Below are positions 12,301 to 19,208 of a DNA stretch of 53,038 nt, piece by piece. A model generated the notes under the pieces. That model was not told the DNA's origin. It searched no databases and saw only the letters and a program-made list of their open reading frames with translations. The stretch is from Polaromonas sp. (GTDB lineage: Bacteria; Pseudomonadota; Gammaproteobacteria; Burkholderiales; Burkholderiaceae_C): positions 1-53,038 of the forward strand of contig JAKFXR010000008.1 of NCBI GenBank assembly GCA_021731285.1, given 5' to 3'. Within the stretch, counting starts at the first letter, position 1. Each line of letters begins with the position of its first letter. The translations under genes were made by a program, and so were the position numbers.

Positions 12301-12635
12301 GTGTGACGCAGCGTCTGCTGCAGCGTGAGGGTTACCGCGTTTCGATGGCGGCGGATGGTCTGCAGGCGCTCGAGCGGTTGCAGGAAGAGCGGCCGACGCT
12401 GGTGTTGTCGGACATTGAAATGCCGCGTATGGATGGCTTTGACCTCGTGCGCAACATCCGGGGGGACGTTCGCTTGAGCAGTCTGCCGGTCATCATGATC
12501 ACCTCGCGGATTGCCGAAAAACACCGGGAGCACGCCACCGAGCTTGGCGTAGACCATTACCTTGGCAAGCCTTACAACGAAGACGAGTTGCTGAGCCTGA
12601 TCAGGCACTATTGCGCCATCGAGGCCGCGGCTTAG
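6363..12635 (+). CDS. chpA: hybrid chemotaxis kinase ChpA (PilL)
   Basis: A 2,090-residue CheA-type hybrid kinase. Phosphotransfer domains: H741 and H1339, both in HTLKGS motifs; H1072 in a variant THSLAGSS motif; and degenerate ones near H72 and S502 (LSQMRG, no His). These are separated by Ala/Pro/Ser/Glu-rich linkers (about 850-1020 and 1150-1280). Then come the dimerisation helices, an ATPase domain (N-box RNCVAHGIED at N1657, GRGIGMDVV), a CheW-like domain, and a C-terminal receiver with phosphoacceptor D2017 (LSDIEMP). The ATG at 6363 is used; an in-frame TTG at 6354 is less likely. It should phosphorylate PilG and PilH. It is last in the operon; convergent phr follows with an inverted-repeat terminator between them. 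Confidence 0.95.
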   Translation: MQSNAPNSSAAELDLAVNDLGPLAWVLDELRKSLDGSAKALKRFVRDAELARGSDLAALDASQLRIARQQLHQAVGALEMVGLGAPALVLRAMEAAVQRFVQHPEQCNQDAASKVELASFALTEYLEGVLADRPVSAVSLFPQYRDIQGLVGADRIHPADLWVFEWRWLDPEISVVVDSRAYDAASRQVLDQLVLKIMRAGDPQAAQAFRDMCLGFAQGDPGREPRVFWKIAAGYFEALAHGLLKPDVYVKRAASRVLLQYASFAKGSTNASDRLAQDLLFFCAQAVAPRASDAPVLSAVRSTYGLSRFKPVDYEAIQFGRFDPALLAQARKRIVSAKETWSSLTAGDVGKFKILADQFSLVTDSLVKLHPASQPLAAALSRVIDATVRSTQAPPIELALEVATAVLYLEAAFDDLDPNDPQLSARTARLAARLDGVRGGGEAQPLESWMEELYRRVSDKQTMGSVVGELRISLSELEKSLDQFFRNPQDKATLAAVPGQLSQMRGVLSVLGLEQASQAVLRMRESVEQMLVVEVDQELARSAGTFDQLGNNLGALSFLIDMLNYQPALAKKLFIYDDQTGELKPVMGRIRSELDGASSVTLNSELSQEVLSVVQDAEAGVSAANLSVKLDVLATHAALADQPGLAQTARNAAIAVVEQPLEMAPASSLTGLVAAAAPVIAPEAAPAGSPVAAADFEEDDLRDIFLEEAREVVGQAQVAIAALAAEPDNIGELTILRRAFHTLKGSSRMVGLNEFGEGAWSLEQLLNGWLAEQKPSNDQFRTLCVQAMDGFSAWIDDIAANRDTAWKSSAFRASADAMRVEGRFAALQLPATPGLEVHQAQAMPTIELSSESSATQSPVEELDFDFALDVQASTPTEVEPSVSAELAPPEIQGIDFESLSTVSGPVVDSAAPLPASAADNVFELDLPEMSSSAASDSVELSDMDFDAHFPPSTPPAESRTEASPAITIPVEESAGEVFDFSMEDFPLEPATPLEPVQELQAVAPEVPAPSDSSDAFGDDPVKVIGPLRIGIPLYNVYLNEADEWSRRLVTEVTEWTMERDRPIGDSTLALTHSLAGSSATVGFEALSEVARALEDALQQSQGHHGKGSQRHNQTFIDAAEDIRRLLHQFAAGFLKQPDARILQALRDIDFSDVEPAAPQAVSAPAADNRSAEPSSLPGAALPTKKPPLVITGVIPLGPSAGKARTPLSAQAVAAGLVVVPAAAPQPTESDAAASVARETIAVPDSPPPVSADSLSSGPAAAVPPMEALPRETGTPSAAAAFGDDMDDEYDAIDAIDPDLFAIFEEEGAELMPQLGGGLRQWAARPDNQGARNEVLRALHTLKGSARLAGAMRLGEMAHRIESDIERMGSDAAASQDFDALLQTFDAMQVNFEALRHPGMEPEVLQPLHPQPAQGPLPDSQGPQASLAAQEAGQGPTAASETTGRKVTISLAQATALQPLRTAASGSIRVRAQLLDRMVNQAGEVMITRSRLEAELNQLRGSLNDLSGNLNRLRAQLRDVELHSETQMQSRLQQAKEAQLGFDPLEFDRFTRVQELTRMMAESVNDVATVQRTLQRTVEATEDDLIAQARQTRELQRDLLRTRMVEFEGISERLYRVVRQASKESGKQVRLDLQGGTIEMDRGMLDRMTPAFEHLLRNCVAHGIEDPQTRVGDGKDPNGLITVRLQQSGNDVSVEFRDDGAGLNLPRIREKALASGLIAEGQEMGDDEAANLIFMPGFSTAAQITELAGRGIGMDVVRSEVNALGGRIETSTVAGQGTNFKLLLPLTTAVTQVVMLRTGSSSVGVPANVVETVRRISGKDLQQAYNSGVIDVAGEPVPFFWSGALLQASRLSSEPQGKTSPVVIFRSAAQRLALHVDEVLGTQEVVVKNLGPQLSRLPGLAGMSVLASGAVVLIYNPVALATVYGQQARAWSSDSAEPHMLEQQASTDSSGVALSAFPAPPAATPQIPLILVVDDSITVRRVTQRLLQREGYRVSMAADGLQALERLQEERPTLVLSDIEMPRMDGFDLVRNIRGDVRLSSLPVIMITSRIAEKHREHATELGVDHYLGKPYNEDELLSLIRHYCAIEAAA

Positions 12636-12672
12636 GTGAAAAGGCCAACTTGCCCTTTGGTGACCCCGTAAG

Positions 12673-12695
12673 TTTGCTATAAAAAATATAGCAAA
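12673..12695. terminator. perfect inverted repeat between convergent chpA and phr
   Basis: TTTGCTATA and TATAGCAAA form a perfect 9-bp stem around an A5 loop, in the 66-bp gap between the stop codons of chpA and phr. AT-rich tracts on either side make it suitable as a terminator in both directions. A similar GCTAT...ATAGC element recurs at 37324 and 30211 (see findings). Structure is seen directly; termination is inferred. Confidence 0.6.
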
Positions 12696-12701
12696 AGTAC
12701 C

Positions 12702-14180
12702 TTATCCCGTTTTTGCAACACACGCGTAGCGTTGGAGAGTGAGCGCTCGCGCTTCGGCATGTTGCACCATCGGTTCGGGATAGTTTGCACCCAGCTTGAC
12801 GCCTGCAGCGGCCAGTTCCAGAGAGGTGGCCAACCAGGGCGCATGCAGTGCTTTGCTGGACAGGCCAGCCAGTTGCGGCAGGTACCGCCGGATAAATTTC
12901 CCGTCGGAATCGAACTTTTCACTTTGACTGACAGGATTGAAAATCCTGAAATAGGGCTGGGCGTCACAACCGCTGCTGGATGCCCATTGCCATCCACCAT
13001 TGTTGGATGCCAGGTCGAAGTCGTTGAGCTGCTCTGCAAAGTAGCGTTCGCCCCATCGCCAGTCCACCCCCAGGTCTTTGACCAGAAAGCTGGCGGTCAC
13101 CATGCGCAGGCGGTTGTGCATATAGCCGGTCTGGTTGATCTGGGCCATCGCGGCATCGACCAGGGGATAACCGGTTTTTCCATGGCACCAGGCCATGAAT
13201 ACCTCTTGCGCCCGAGGGCCTTGTTCCCACTCAATGGCGTCGTACGCGGGCTTGAAGCTGGCCGAAGCTGCATGCGGAAAGTTGCTCAGAATCTGCGCGT
13301 AAAAGTCCCGCCAGATCAACTCGCTGAGCCAAACTCCGGCGCCTTCACTGCCTTGGGTGTGCTGGCGCCAGGCATTGCCAGCCAATTGGCGAATGGAAAC
13401 CGTACCAAACCGCAAATGGACGCCAAGGTAGCTTGGCCCTTTCACGGCCGGAAAGTTGCGCGTGGCATGGTATTGGTCCATGCGCGAGGCAAAGTCATCC
13501 AGCAACTGCCTGCCGCCGATGCTGCCGGTGGGAATCTTCAACTCGGCAAGGTTGCTTTGCCTGAACCCAATGTCGCTCAGAGAAGGGATCCTGGCATGAC
13601 GGCCTGGGGGCGCCGGGGCGAGCGCCTGGCCGTACTGACTGACGGGATAGGCCTGGAGGTAGTAACTGTCAACTTTTTTAAGCCAGGCATTTTTATACGG
13701 GGTGAACACGCTGTATGGCTTGCTGCCCTGGGTCAGTAGCTCTTTGCGCTCAAAGATCACATGGTCCTTGAATGTATGAAAAGCCTTGCCGGCTTTCGCC
13801 AGGAGGGTGCCGACCCGTGCGTCGCGCGCCAGCGCCATGGGTTCGTCGTCATGATTGGCAAACACCGCATCGACCGCCAGTGCCGATGCCAGGGTTTGCA
13901 ATGCCTGATCGGCCCAGGCATGCTCGACCAGGAGTCGGGCACCGTCAACGCCGTGCGCGGCGGCCAGACGCTGCACTTGCGTATCCAGATCCTTCAAGGA
14001 TTCGAGGATGAAGTCAACGCGACGGTCCGTGCGTGGAAGTGATTCCAGAATTTCCCGGTCCAGAACAAACGCGCAAAAAACCTGATGGCACGACTTGAGC
14101 GCGTGGTACAGGGCAGCATTGTCATCAACGCGCAGATCGCGCCTGAACCACATCAGACCGGTTTGGTATGGCTTGGGCAT
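12702..14180 (-). CDS. phrB: deoxyribodipyrimidine photo-lyase
   Basis: Cryptochrome/photolyase family enzyme of 492 residues that uses light and FADH to split cyclobutane pyrimidine dimers. N-terminal antenna domain starts GLMWFRRDLRVDDNAAL; the FAD-binding C-terminal domain shows LGVHLRFGTVSIRQL, ELIWRDFYAQIL, GKTGYPLVDAAMAQINQTGYMHNRLRM and the LASNNGGWQWASSSGCDAQPYFRIFNP block, including the Trp residues of the electron-transfer chain. The ATG at 14180 (MPKPYQTG) places the antenna domain at the expected position; an ATG 12 residues upstream is possible. It is convergent with chpA and divergent from yqgE. A class I CPD photolyase is the likely assignment. Confidence 0.95.
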   Translation of the reverse strand: MPKPYQTGLMWFRRDLRVDDNAALYHALKSCHQVFCAFVLDREILESLPRTDRRVDFILESLKDLDTQVQRLAAAHGVDGARLLVEHAWADQALQTLASALAVDAVFANHDDEPMALARDARVGTLLAKAGKAFHTFKDHVIFERKELLTQGSKPYSVFTPYKNAWLKKVDSYYLQAYPVSQYGQALAPAPPGRHARIPSLSDIGFRQSNLAELKIPTGSIGGRQLLDDFASRMDQYHATRNFPAVKGPSYLGVHLRFGTVSIRQLAGNAWRQHTQGSEGAGVWLSELIWRDFYAQILSNFPHAASASFKPAYDAIEWEQGPRAQEVFMAWCHGKTGYPLVDAAMAQINQTGYMHNRLRMVTASFLVKDLGVDWRWGERYFAEQLNDFDLASNNGGWQWASSSGCDAQPYFRIFNPVSQSEKFDSDGKFIRRYLPQLAGLSSKALHAPWLATSLELAAAGVKLGANYPEPMVQHAEARALTLQRYACVAKTG

Positions 14181-14292
14181 AGCTTTGGGACACCTTTTCA
14201 GTGCACCATTTTGCACAGGTTCGGATGGCCTGCCGGCATGGTGTCCAAACAGTTTTATTCCCGCTGTGGCCAGCTATGCGTAAAATCACGCC

Positions 14293-14880
14293 ATGGCCAT
14301 GGACTCTGCACCGATCAATCTGACGCACCACTTTTTGATTGCCATGCCGGGGCTGGACGACGAAGCTTTTGCCAAGAGCGTTGTCTATATGTGTGAACAC
14401 AGCGACCGGGGAGCTCTCGGACTGGTGATCAACAAGCCCAGCGATATCAACCTGCAAAACCTCTTTGACAAGGTGTCGCTGCCTTTGCGCCGCAATGACC
14501 TGACGGAGTCGCCCGTCTTTCAGGGCGGCCCGGTGCAGACTGAACGCGGTTTCGTTCTTCACGAGTGCATGCTTGCAGGCAACGAATCGGTGTATGCCTC
14601 AACGATGACCATCCCCGGGGGGCTGGAGATGACCACTTCCAAGGACGTGCTTGAGGCCTTGTCCACCGGTGCCGGACCTCGCAAAGTGTTCGTTTCGCTG
14701 GGCTACTCGGCTTGGGGAGAAGGACAACTGGAGTCCGAGATCTCTGACAACAGCTGGCTGACCGTGGAAGCTGATCTGTCACTGATTTTCGACACCCCGG
14801 TCGAACAGCGTTACGACAAGGCCCTGATGCTTCTCGGATTGCAAAGCTGGATGTTGTCGCCCGAGGCCGGACACGCATGA
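14293..14880 (+). CDS. yqgE: YqgE/AlgH family protein (UPF0301)
   Basis: A 195-residue protein of the DUF179/UPF0301 family, recognised from NLTHHFLIAMPGL, FAKSVVYMCEHSDRGALGLVINKP, the PVFQGGPVQTERGFVLH segment and VFVSLGYSAWGEGQLESEI. The biochemical role of the family is unknown; in Pseudomonas the gene is called algH. Its stop overlaps the start of ruvX (ATGA at 14877), so the two are translationally coupled, as in many gammaproteobacteria. A second in-frame ATG lies two codons downstream of the start used. Confidence 0.93.
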   Translation: MAMDSAPINLTHHFLIAMPGLDDEAFAKSVVYMCEHSDRGALGLVINKPSDINLQNLFDKVSLPLRRNDLTESPVFQGGPVQTERGFVLHECMLAGNESVYASTMTIPGGLEMTTSKDVLEALSTGAGPRKVFVSLGYSAWGEGQLESEISDNSWLTVEADLSLIFDTPVEQRYDKALMLLGLQSWMLSPEAGHA

Positions 14881-15293
14881 GTGTTGTGGCGCCGCCTGCC
14901 ATGGTCCCCGAGCCGCAAACATTTTTAGCTTTTGATTTTGGCCTCAAACGTACCGGTGTGGCCACCGGCAATCGCCTGACACGTACGGCCACTCCGCAAG
15001 GCACCATTGCTGCCACGGGCAATGCGCGCTTTGTGGCCGTTTCGCTCAGGGTCAGGCAATGGGAGCCTGACGCACTGGTGGTCGGCGTCCCCTTTCATCC
15101 GGACGGCGCCAGCCACGACAACACGGAACGCGCCAGAAAGTTTGCCCGCCAGCTCCGCGGGCGGCTGGGTCTGCAGGTGTTTGAGGTTGACGAGCGGTAC
15201 AGCACCACCGAAGCACTGTCGCAGGGCGCGCCGGATGCCGATGCGGCATCTGCCTGCATAATCCTTGAGCAGTTTTTAAGGAGTCTTCCATGA
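14877..15293 (+). CDS. ruvX: Holliday junction resolvase-like / pre-16S rRNA nuclease
   Basis: YqgF family nuclease of 138 residues with an RNase H-like fold. Visible motifs are FLAFDFGLKRTGVATGN (first catalytic Asp), ALVVGVPFHPDG and the VDERYSTTEA block. Family members process the 5' end of pre-16S rRNA and were earlier proposed as alternative Holliday junction resolvases. The start overlaps yqgE by 4 bp; pyrR follows 58 bp downstream. Confidence 0.94.
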   Translation: MSVVAPPAMVPEPQTFLAFDFGLKRTGVATGNRLTRTATPQGTIAATGNARFVAVSLRVRQWEPDALVVGVPFHPDGASHDNTERARKFARQLRGRLGLQVFEVDERYSTTEALSQGAPDADAASACIILEQFLRSLP

Positions 15294-15351
15294 GCATTGG
15301 AAAAATGTCTCACACGGGCCGGGTGTTGTCATGGGGCGCGAGGGCGCTGCC

Positions 15352-15864
15352 ATGACCAACCTGACACTTGACGCCGAGGCGCTGTACCACGAGCTCCTGC
15401 GCAGCATGCAGCAATTGCTGGCGAGCTACACCCAAGCTCCCAGGCTTGTGGGCGTCGCATCCGGCGGGGTTTGGCTTGCCGAGCGTTTGCGCGGCGATCT
15501 GATGCTTCAGGAAGAGGCCGGGACGCTTTCATCGGCCATGCACAGAGATGATTTTTCGCGCCGTGGACTTTCGGCAAGCGGTCAGACCGTGCTGCCTTTT
15601 GATGTCAATGGTGCGCACCTGATCGTGCTGGACGATGTACTCTATACAGGCCGCACCATACGGGCTGTTCTTAATGAGTTGTTTGACTATGGCCGGCCGG
15701 CCAGTGTCAGATTGGTGGTACTGGTGGACCGGGGTGGGCGCGAGCTGCCGATTCAGCCCGATTTTGCGGCTGCCCGGGTTGCGCTGCCCGCGTCCCAATC
15801 CCTTGCCCTGGCGCGCGATGCCGAGGGTCATTTCAGCTTTCAGGTTCAGGAGGTCACAACATGA
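15352..15864 (+). CDS. pyrR: bifunctional regulator/uracil phosphoribosyltransferase PyrR
   Basis: A 170-residue PRTase-fold protein with the PRPP-binding motif [14 protein letters not shown] near residue 94, an N-terminal [12 protein letters not shown] loop and the DDFSRRG segment characteristic of PyrR. In Gram-positives PyrR controls pyr attenuation; in proteobacteria it sits in the pyrRBC' operon with a less certain regulatory role. The ATG at 15352 ([11 protein letters not shown]) is used because an upstream ATG at 15331 adds seven residues with no family similarity. The pyrB start lies 37 bp after its stop. I see no obvious antiterminator/terminator pair upstream, so attenuation is not supported by sequence alone. 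Confidence 0.9.
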   Translation: MTNLTLDAEALYHELLRSMQQLLASYTQAPRLVGVASGGVWLAERLRGDLMLQEEAGTLSSAMHRDDFSRRGLSASGQTVLPFDVNGAHLIVLDDVLYTGRTIRAVLNELFDYGRPASVRLVVLVDRGGRELPIQPDFAAARVALPASQSLALARDAEGHFSFQVQEVTT

Positions 15865-15901
15865 ACCCCTGGTTGACTACCCCCTGCCTGTTGCGGAAAG
15901 G

Positions 15902-16870
15902 ATGACTGTGCTCTACCGACGAAACCCGCAGTTCAACAAGAATGGCGAACTGATTCATCTTCTGTCCATCGAAGGCTTGCCCAAGGCGACATTGACCCAT
16001 ATTCTGGACACTGCAGGGAATTTTGTCAGTGTCAGCGACCGTGAAGTGAAGAAAGTACCGCTGCTGCGCGGCAAAAGCGTGTTCAACCTCTTCTTCGAGA
16101 ACTCCACGCGCACGCGCACGACGTTCGAAATCGCTGCCACCCGGCTTTCTGCGGACGTGATCAATCTGGACATCGCACGCTCATCGGCTTCCAAGGGCGA
16201 GTCCTTGCTTGACACCATCTCCAACCTCAGCGCCATGGCAGCTGACCTCTTCGTGGTTCGTCATGGCGAATCCGGAGCGCCTTACCTGATTGCGCAGCAC
16301 GTTGCGCCCCATGTGCATGTCATCAACGCTGGCGATGGCAGGCATGCCCATCCGACCCAGGGCTTGCTCGACATGTTCACCATTCGTCACTACAAGAAGG
16401 ACTTCAGTCAGTTGACCGTGGCGATTGTGGGAGATGTTTTGCACTCGCGTGTTGCCCGCTCGGACATTCATGCACTGACCACTCTCGGATGTCCTGAAGT
16501 GCGCGTGGTCGGCCCCAAGACGCTGGTGCCGGGTGACATGGCCCAAATGGGCGTGCGCGTCTGTCATACCCTTGAAGAGGGGATCAAAGGCGCCGACGTG
16601 ATCATCATGCTTCGGCTCCAGAACGAGCGGATGTCCGGTGCCCTGTTGCCAAGCAGTCAGGAGTTCTTCAAGAGTTTCGGGTTGACCAATGAAAAACTCC
16701 AACTCGCCAAACCCGACGCGATCGTCATGCATCCCGGACCCATCAACCGGGGCGTCGAAATCGATTCGGCGGTGGTGGACGGATCGCAAAGCGTGATCCT
16801 GCCGCAAGTGACATTTGGCATCGCTGTGCGCATGGCGGTGATGAGCATTGTTGCGGGGAATGAAGCATGA
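15902..16870 (+). CDS. pyrB: aspartate carbamoyltransferase catalytic subunit
   Basis: A 322-residue enzyme catalysing carbamoyl phosphate + aspartate to carbamoyl aspartate in pyrimidine synthesis. Carbamoyl-phosphate loop [12 protein letters not shown] near residue 67, [21 protein letters not shown] and the [12 protein letters not shown] block are all present. The ATG at 15902 has a GGAAAGG site just upstream; a long in-frame extension inside pyrR is rejected. Followed after 148 bp (containing an intergenic repeat) by a pyrC homologue lacking its metal ligands. This is the arrangement of the Pseudomonas-type ATCase, a dodecamer of PyrB with inactive PyrC'. No pyrI regulatory subunit is present here. 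Confidence 0.96.
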   Translation: MTVLYRRNPQFNKNGELIHLLSIEGLPKATLTHILDTAGNFVSVSDREVKKVPLLRGKSVFNLFFENSTRTRTTFEIAATRLSADVINLDIARSSASKGESLLDTISNLSAMAADLFVVRHGESGAPYLIAQHVAPHVHVINAGDGRHAHPTQGLLDMFTIRHYKKDFSQLTVAIVGDVLHSRVARSDIHALTTLGCPEVRVVGPKTLVPGDMAQMGVRVCHTLEEGIKGADVIIMLRLQNERMSGALLPSSQEFFKSFGLTNEKLQLAKPDAIVMHPGPINRGVEIDSAVVDGSQSVILPQVTFGIAVRMAVMSIVAGNEA

Positions 16871-16877
16871 GTGTCAG

Positions 16878-16970
16878 CTCCCACGCTTGTCGCTTCGTGT
16901 ACTGCGCTGCCCCCCGGGGGGGCGCTGCGCCTGCGGCCCGGCCAAGCCGGTTCCGCAGCCCCGGCTGGTC
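16878..16970. repeat. GC-rich dispersed intergenic repeat, copy A
   Basis: Fills most of the gap between pyrB and pyrC'. It contains CGCTTCGTGTACTG, a CCCCCCGGGGGGG self-complementary run, and GCGCCTGCGGCCCGGCCAAG followed by CCGGTTCCGCAGCCCC. The second half matches 35435-35472 closely, and the first part (CACGCT.GTCGCTTCG.GTACTGCGC) matches 40655-40680. Non-coding; the resemblance between the three places is seen directly, while membership of a genome-wide family is inferred. Confidence 0.7.
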
Positions 16971-17018
16971 TGAGAGATGCCCTCCCGCTTGTCAGCTTAC
17001 GCGCTGTGGAGACGCCAT

Positions 17019-18311
17019 ATGAAGATCCTTATCAAGAATGGCCGCGTCATTGATCCTGCCTCTGGCCTCGATGATGTTGGCGATGTGGCCATTGCAGCCG
17101 GTCGCATCGTGTCACTGAAAAACACGCCGCCTGATTTCTCGCCGAACCGGACTGTTGATGCCACTGGCTGCGTCGTTGCCCCTGGGCTGATTGATCTTGC
17201 TGCGCGTCTGCGGGAACCCGGCCATGAGCACGAAGGGATGCTTGAAAGCGAGCTGGCAGCCGCTGTGGCAGGGGGGGTAACCAGCCTGGTTTGCCCGCCC
17301 GACACTGACCCCGTACTCGATGAACCCGGATTGGTCGAGATGCTGAAGTTTCGAGCCGAGAAGTTGCATCAATCGCGGGTGTTTCCGCTTGGAGCATTGA
17401 CGCGAGCGTTAGAGGGCCAGTCACTCACCGAAATGGTCGAGCTTACCGAAGCCGGTTGTGTGGGATTTAGCCAGGCAGATGTTCCGATGGGCAACACCCT
17501 GGTGTTGCTGCGCGCTTTGCAATACGCGGCCAGTTTCGGCTACACCGTCTGGTTACGCCCCCAGGATGGCTGCCTTGGCGGTGGCGTCGCCGCCAGCGGT
17601 GCCCTGGCAACCCGTCTCGGCTTGAGTGGTGTGCCGGTCATTGCGGAGACCATTGCCTTGCATACCATTTTCGAGCTGATGCGCGCGACAGGGGCACGCG
17701 TGCACATCTGCCGCATCAGCAGTGCCGCCGGGGTGGCGCTGCTGGAGCGGGCCAAGGCTGAAGGACTGGATGTGACGGCAGATGTCAGCATCAACAGCCT
17801 GCACCTGACGGACATGGACATCGGGTATTTTGACAGCCGCATGCGCCTGAACCCACCGCTGCGCCAGCAACGCGACCGCGATGCCCTGCGTCAGGCGCTG
17901 GCAGACGGCATCATCGATGCGCTGGTCTCGGATCACACGCCGGTGGAGGCGGACGCCAAAACCTTGCCTTTTGCGGAGGCTGAGCCGGGGGCTACAGGGC
18001 TGGAGCTGTTGCTGGGCCTGGCGTGCAAGTGGGGGCAGGACAGCGGTGTGGGCCTGGCCCGCGCCCTGGCCACCCTGACCACGGGGCCTGCGCAGGTGCT
18101 TGGCAGCACGCTCGGTACGCTTCAGGCCAGCGCCGGGCAACTGGTCAAGGGCGGCGTCGCGGACATCTGTGTTTTCGATACACAGTCCGAGTGGACGGTT
18201 CAAACCGATGCGCTGCGCAGTCAGGGCAAACACACGCCCTTCTCCGGGTACCAGCTGCCGGCTCGTGTGCGGTGCACTCTGGTGGCTGGGCAACTCGCCT
18301 ACGAAGCTTAG
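17019..18311 (+). CDS. pyrC': inactive dihydroorotase homologue PyrC' (PyrX), partner of PyrB
   Basis: A 430-residue amidohydrolase-fold protein of the class I dihydroorotase type (NGRVIDPASGLD, APGLIDL..RLREPGHE, GGVTSLVCPPDTDP, LNPPLRQQRDRDAL, SDHTPVEAD). The metal-binding HxH normally in the IDxHxHxREPG motif is replaced: residues 61-63 read A-A-R, so both zinc-ligand histidines are missing. The Asp in SDHTP is kept. In Pseudomonas such a non-catalytic PyrC' is needed for the quaternary structure and stability of PyrB, and a separate active pyrC exists elsewhere; the same is inferred here. The ATG at 17019 is chosen; an ATG 14 codons upstream lies within a repeat-flanking sequence. Confidence 0.88.
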   Translation: MKILIKNGRVIDPASGLDDVGDVAIAAGRIVSLKNTPPDFSPNRTVDATGCVVAPGLIDLAARLREPGHEHEGMLESELAAAVAGGVTSLVCPPDTDPVLDEPGLVEMLKFRAEKLHQSRVFPLGALTRALEGQSLTEMVELTEAGCVGFSQADVPMGNTLVLLRALQYAASFGYTVWLRPQDGCLGGGVAASGALATRLGLSGVPVIAETIALHTIFELMRATGARVHICRISSAAGVALLERAKAEGLDVTADVSINSLHLTDMDIGYFDSRMRLNPPLRQQRDRDALRQALADGIIDALVSDHTPVEADAKTLPFAEAEPGATGLELLLGLACKWGQDSGVGLARALATLTTGPAQVLGSTLGTLQASAGQLVKGGVADICVFDTQSEWTVQTDALRSQGKHTPFSGYQLPARVRCTLVAGQLAYEA

Positions 18312-18380
18312 TGTTCTGTGGCGCAGTTACGGTGATGCAATTTCATATCGCCTTTATTGGTGCGATGGGACGCTAAGGCC

Positions 18381-19124
18381 ATGCAACAAGCGAGGGCCGT
18401 CTGGCGGCTGCTGTGGGCTTTGATGCACATTTGCGGCGGGATGTGGACCATCGTGACGCTGTTTCCGAGACTCGGGCAACAGGACAGGGAGGCACGTGTT
18501 CATGCCTGGGCGCAGGCCATGTTGCAGGGCGTCGGCATTGAACTTTCCATCAGGGGTTTGCCGGTGACCAGTGGACCAGCGCTGTTGGTGGCCAATCACC
18601 TTTCCTGGCTGGATATTGTGGTGATGCACGCCTCCCGCTACTGCCGCTTTGTCTCCAAATCCGACATCAAACACTGGCCCCTGGTCGGCACGCTGGCCGC
18701 GGGGGCCGGTACCCTGTATATCGAAAGGGAGTCCAGGCGTGATGCCCATCGTGTGGTGCACCAGATGGCCGAGCGCCTGCAGCTCGGGGAGGTACTCGCA
18801 GTGTTTCCCGAGGGCACCACGGGCGATGGCATCACGCTCAAGCCGTTTCATGCCAATTTGTTGCAGGCCGCCATCTCGGTGAACGCGCCTGTTCAACCGA
18901 TAGCGCTGCGTTTTGTGGATGCGGCCACCGGAGAAATCTGTTTCGCACCGCGTTATATCGATGACGATTCCATCTTCGTCTCCATCTGGGAAACCCTGTG
19001 CGTTCCCAGACTTCGTGCCGACGTTGTTTTTGGTGAATCCCAGCATTGCCAGGGTCGGGACCGACGCAGCTGGGCTGCAGATCTGCAGCGTGAAGTTGAC
19101 GTCCTGCGCAGCAAGCTGAGCTGA
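18381..19124 (+). CDS. plsC: 1-acyl-sn-glycerol-3-phosphate acyltransferase
   Basis: Membrane-associated acyltransferase (247 residues) converting lysophosphatidate to phosphatidate. The N-terminal region to about residue 30 is hydrophobic (a likely membrane anchor). Catalytic NHLSWLD (the HX4D motif) and the FPEGTTGDG block that binds the acceptor are intact, as is YIERESRRD between them. The ATG at 18381 follows TAAGG; an in-frame TTG/GTG lies eight codons upstream. It is 69 bp downstream of pyrC', probably the operon end. The last codons (AGC AAG CTG AGC TGA) run into a 5-bp tandem repeat, so repeat length determines what lies directly after the stop. Confidence 0.92.
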   Translation: MQQARAVWRLLWALMHICGGMWTIVTLFPRLGQQDREARVHAWAQAMLQGVGIELSIRGLPVTSGPALLVANHLSWLDIVVMHASRYCRFVSKSDIKHWPLVGTLAAGAGTLYIERESRRDAHRVVHQMAERLQLGEVLAVFPEGTTGDGITLKPFHANLLQAAISVNAPVQPIALRFVDAATGEICFAPRYIDDDSIFVSIWETLCVPRLRADVVFGESQHCQGRDRRSWAADLQREVDVLRSKLS

Positions 19125-19208
19125 GCTGAGCTGAGCTGAGTTGAGCTGAGTTGAGCTGAGTTGAGCTGAGTTGAGCTGAGTTGAGTTGAGTTGAGTTGAG
19201 TTGAGCTG
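19115..19208. repeat. pentanucleotide tandem repeat (GCTGA/GTTGA), about 19 units
   Basis: About 94 bp of a head-to-tail 5-bp unit. It begins as three to four GCTGA copies, alternates GTTGA/GCTGA in the middle and ends as consecutive GTTGA copies. The first units encode the last residues and stop of plsC, and the array ends 8 bp before the stop codon of the convergent ABC ATPase gene. The pattern of C/T variants suggests growth by slippage of 5- and 10-bp blocks. Seen directly. Confidence 0.95.

Noticed and set aside
19115..19208. Possible CRISPR
   Set aside because: The 5-bp units are contiguous with no spacers; a simple tandem repeat.
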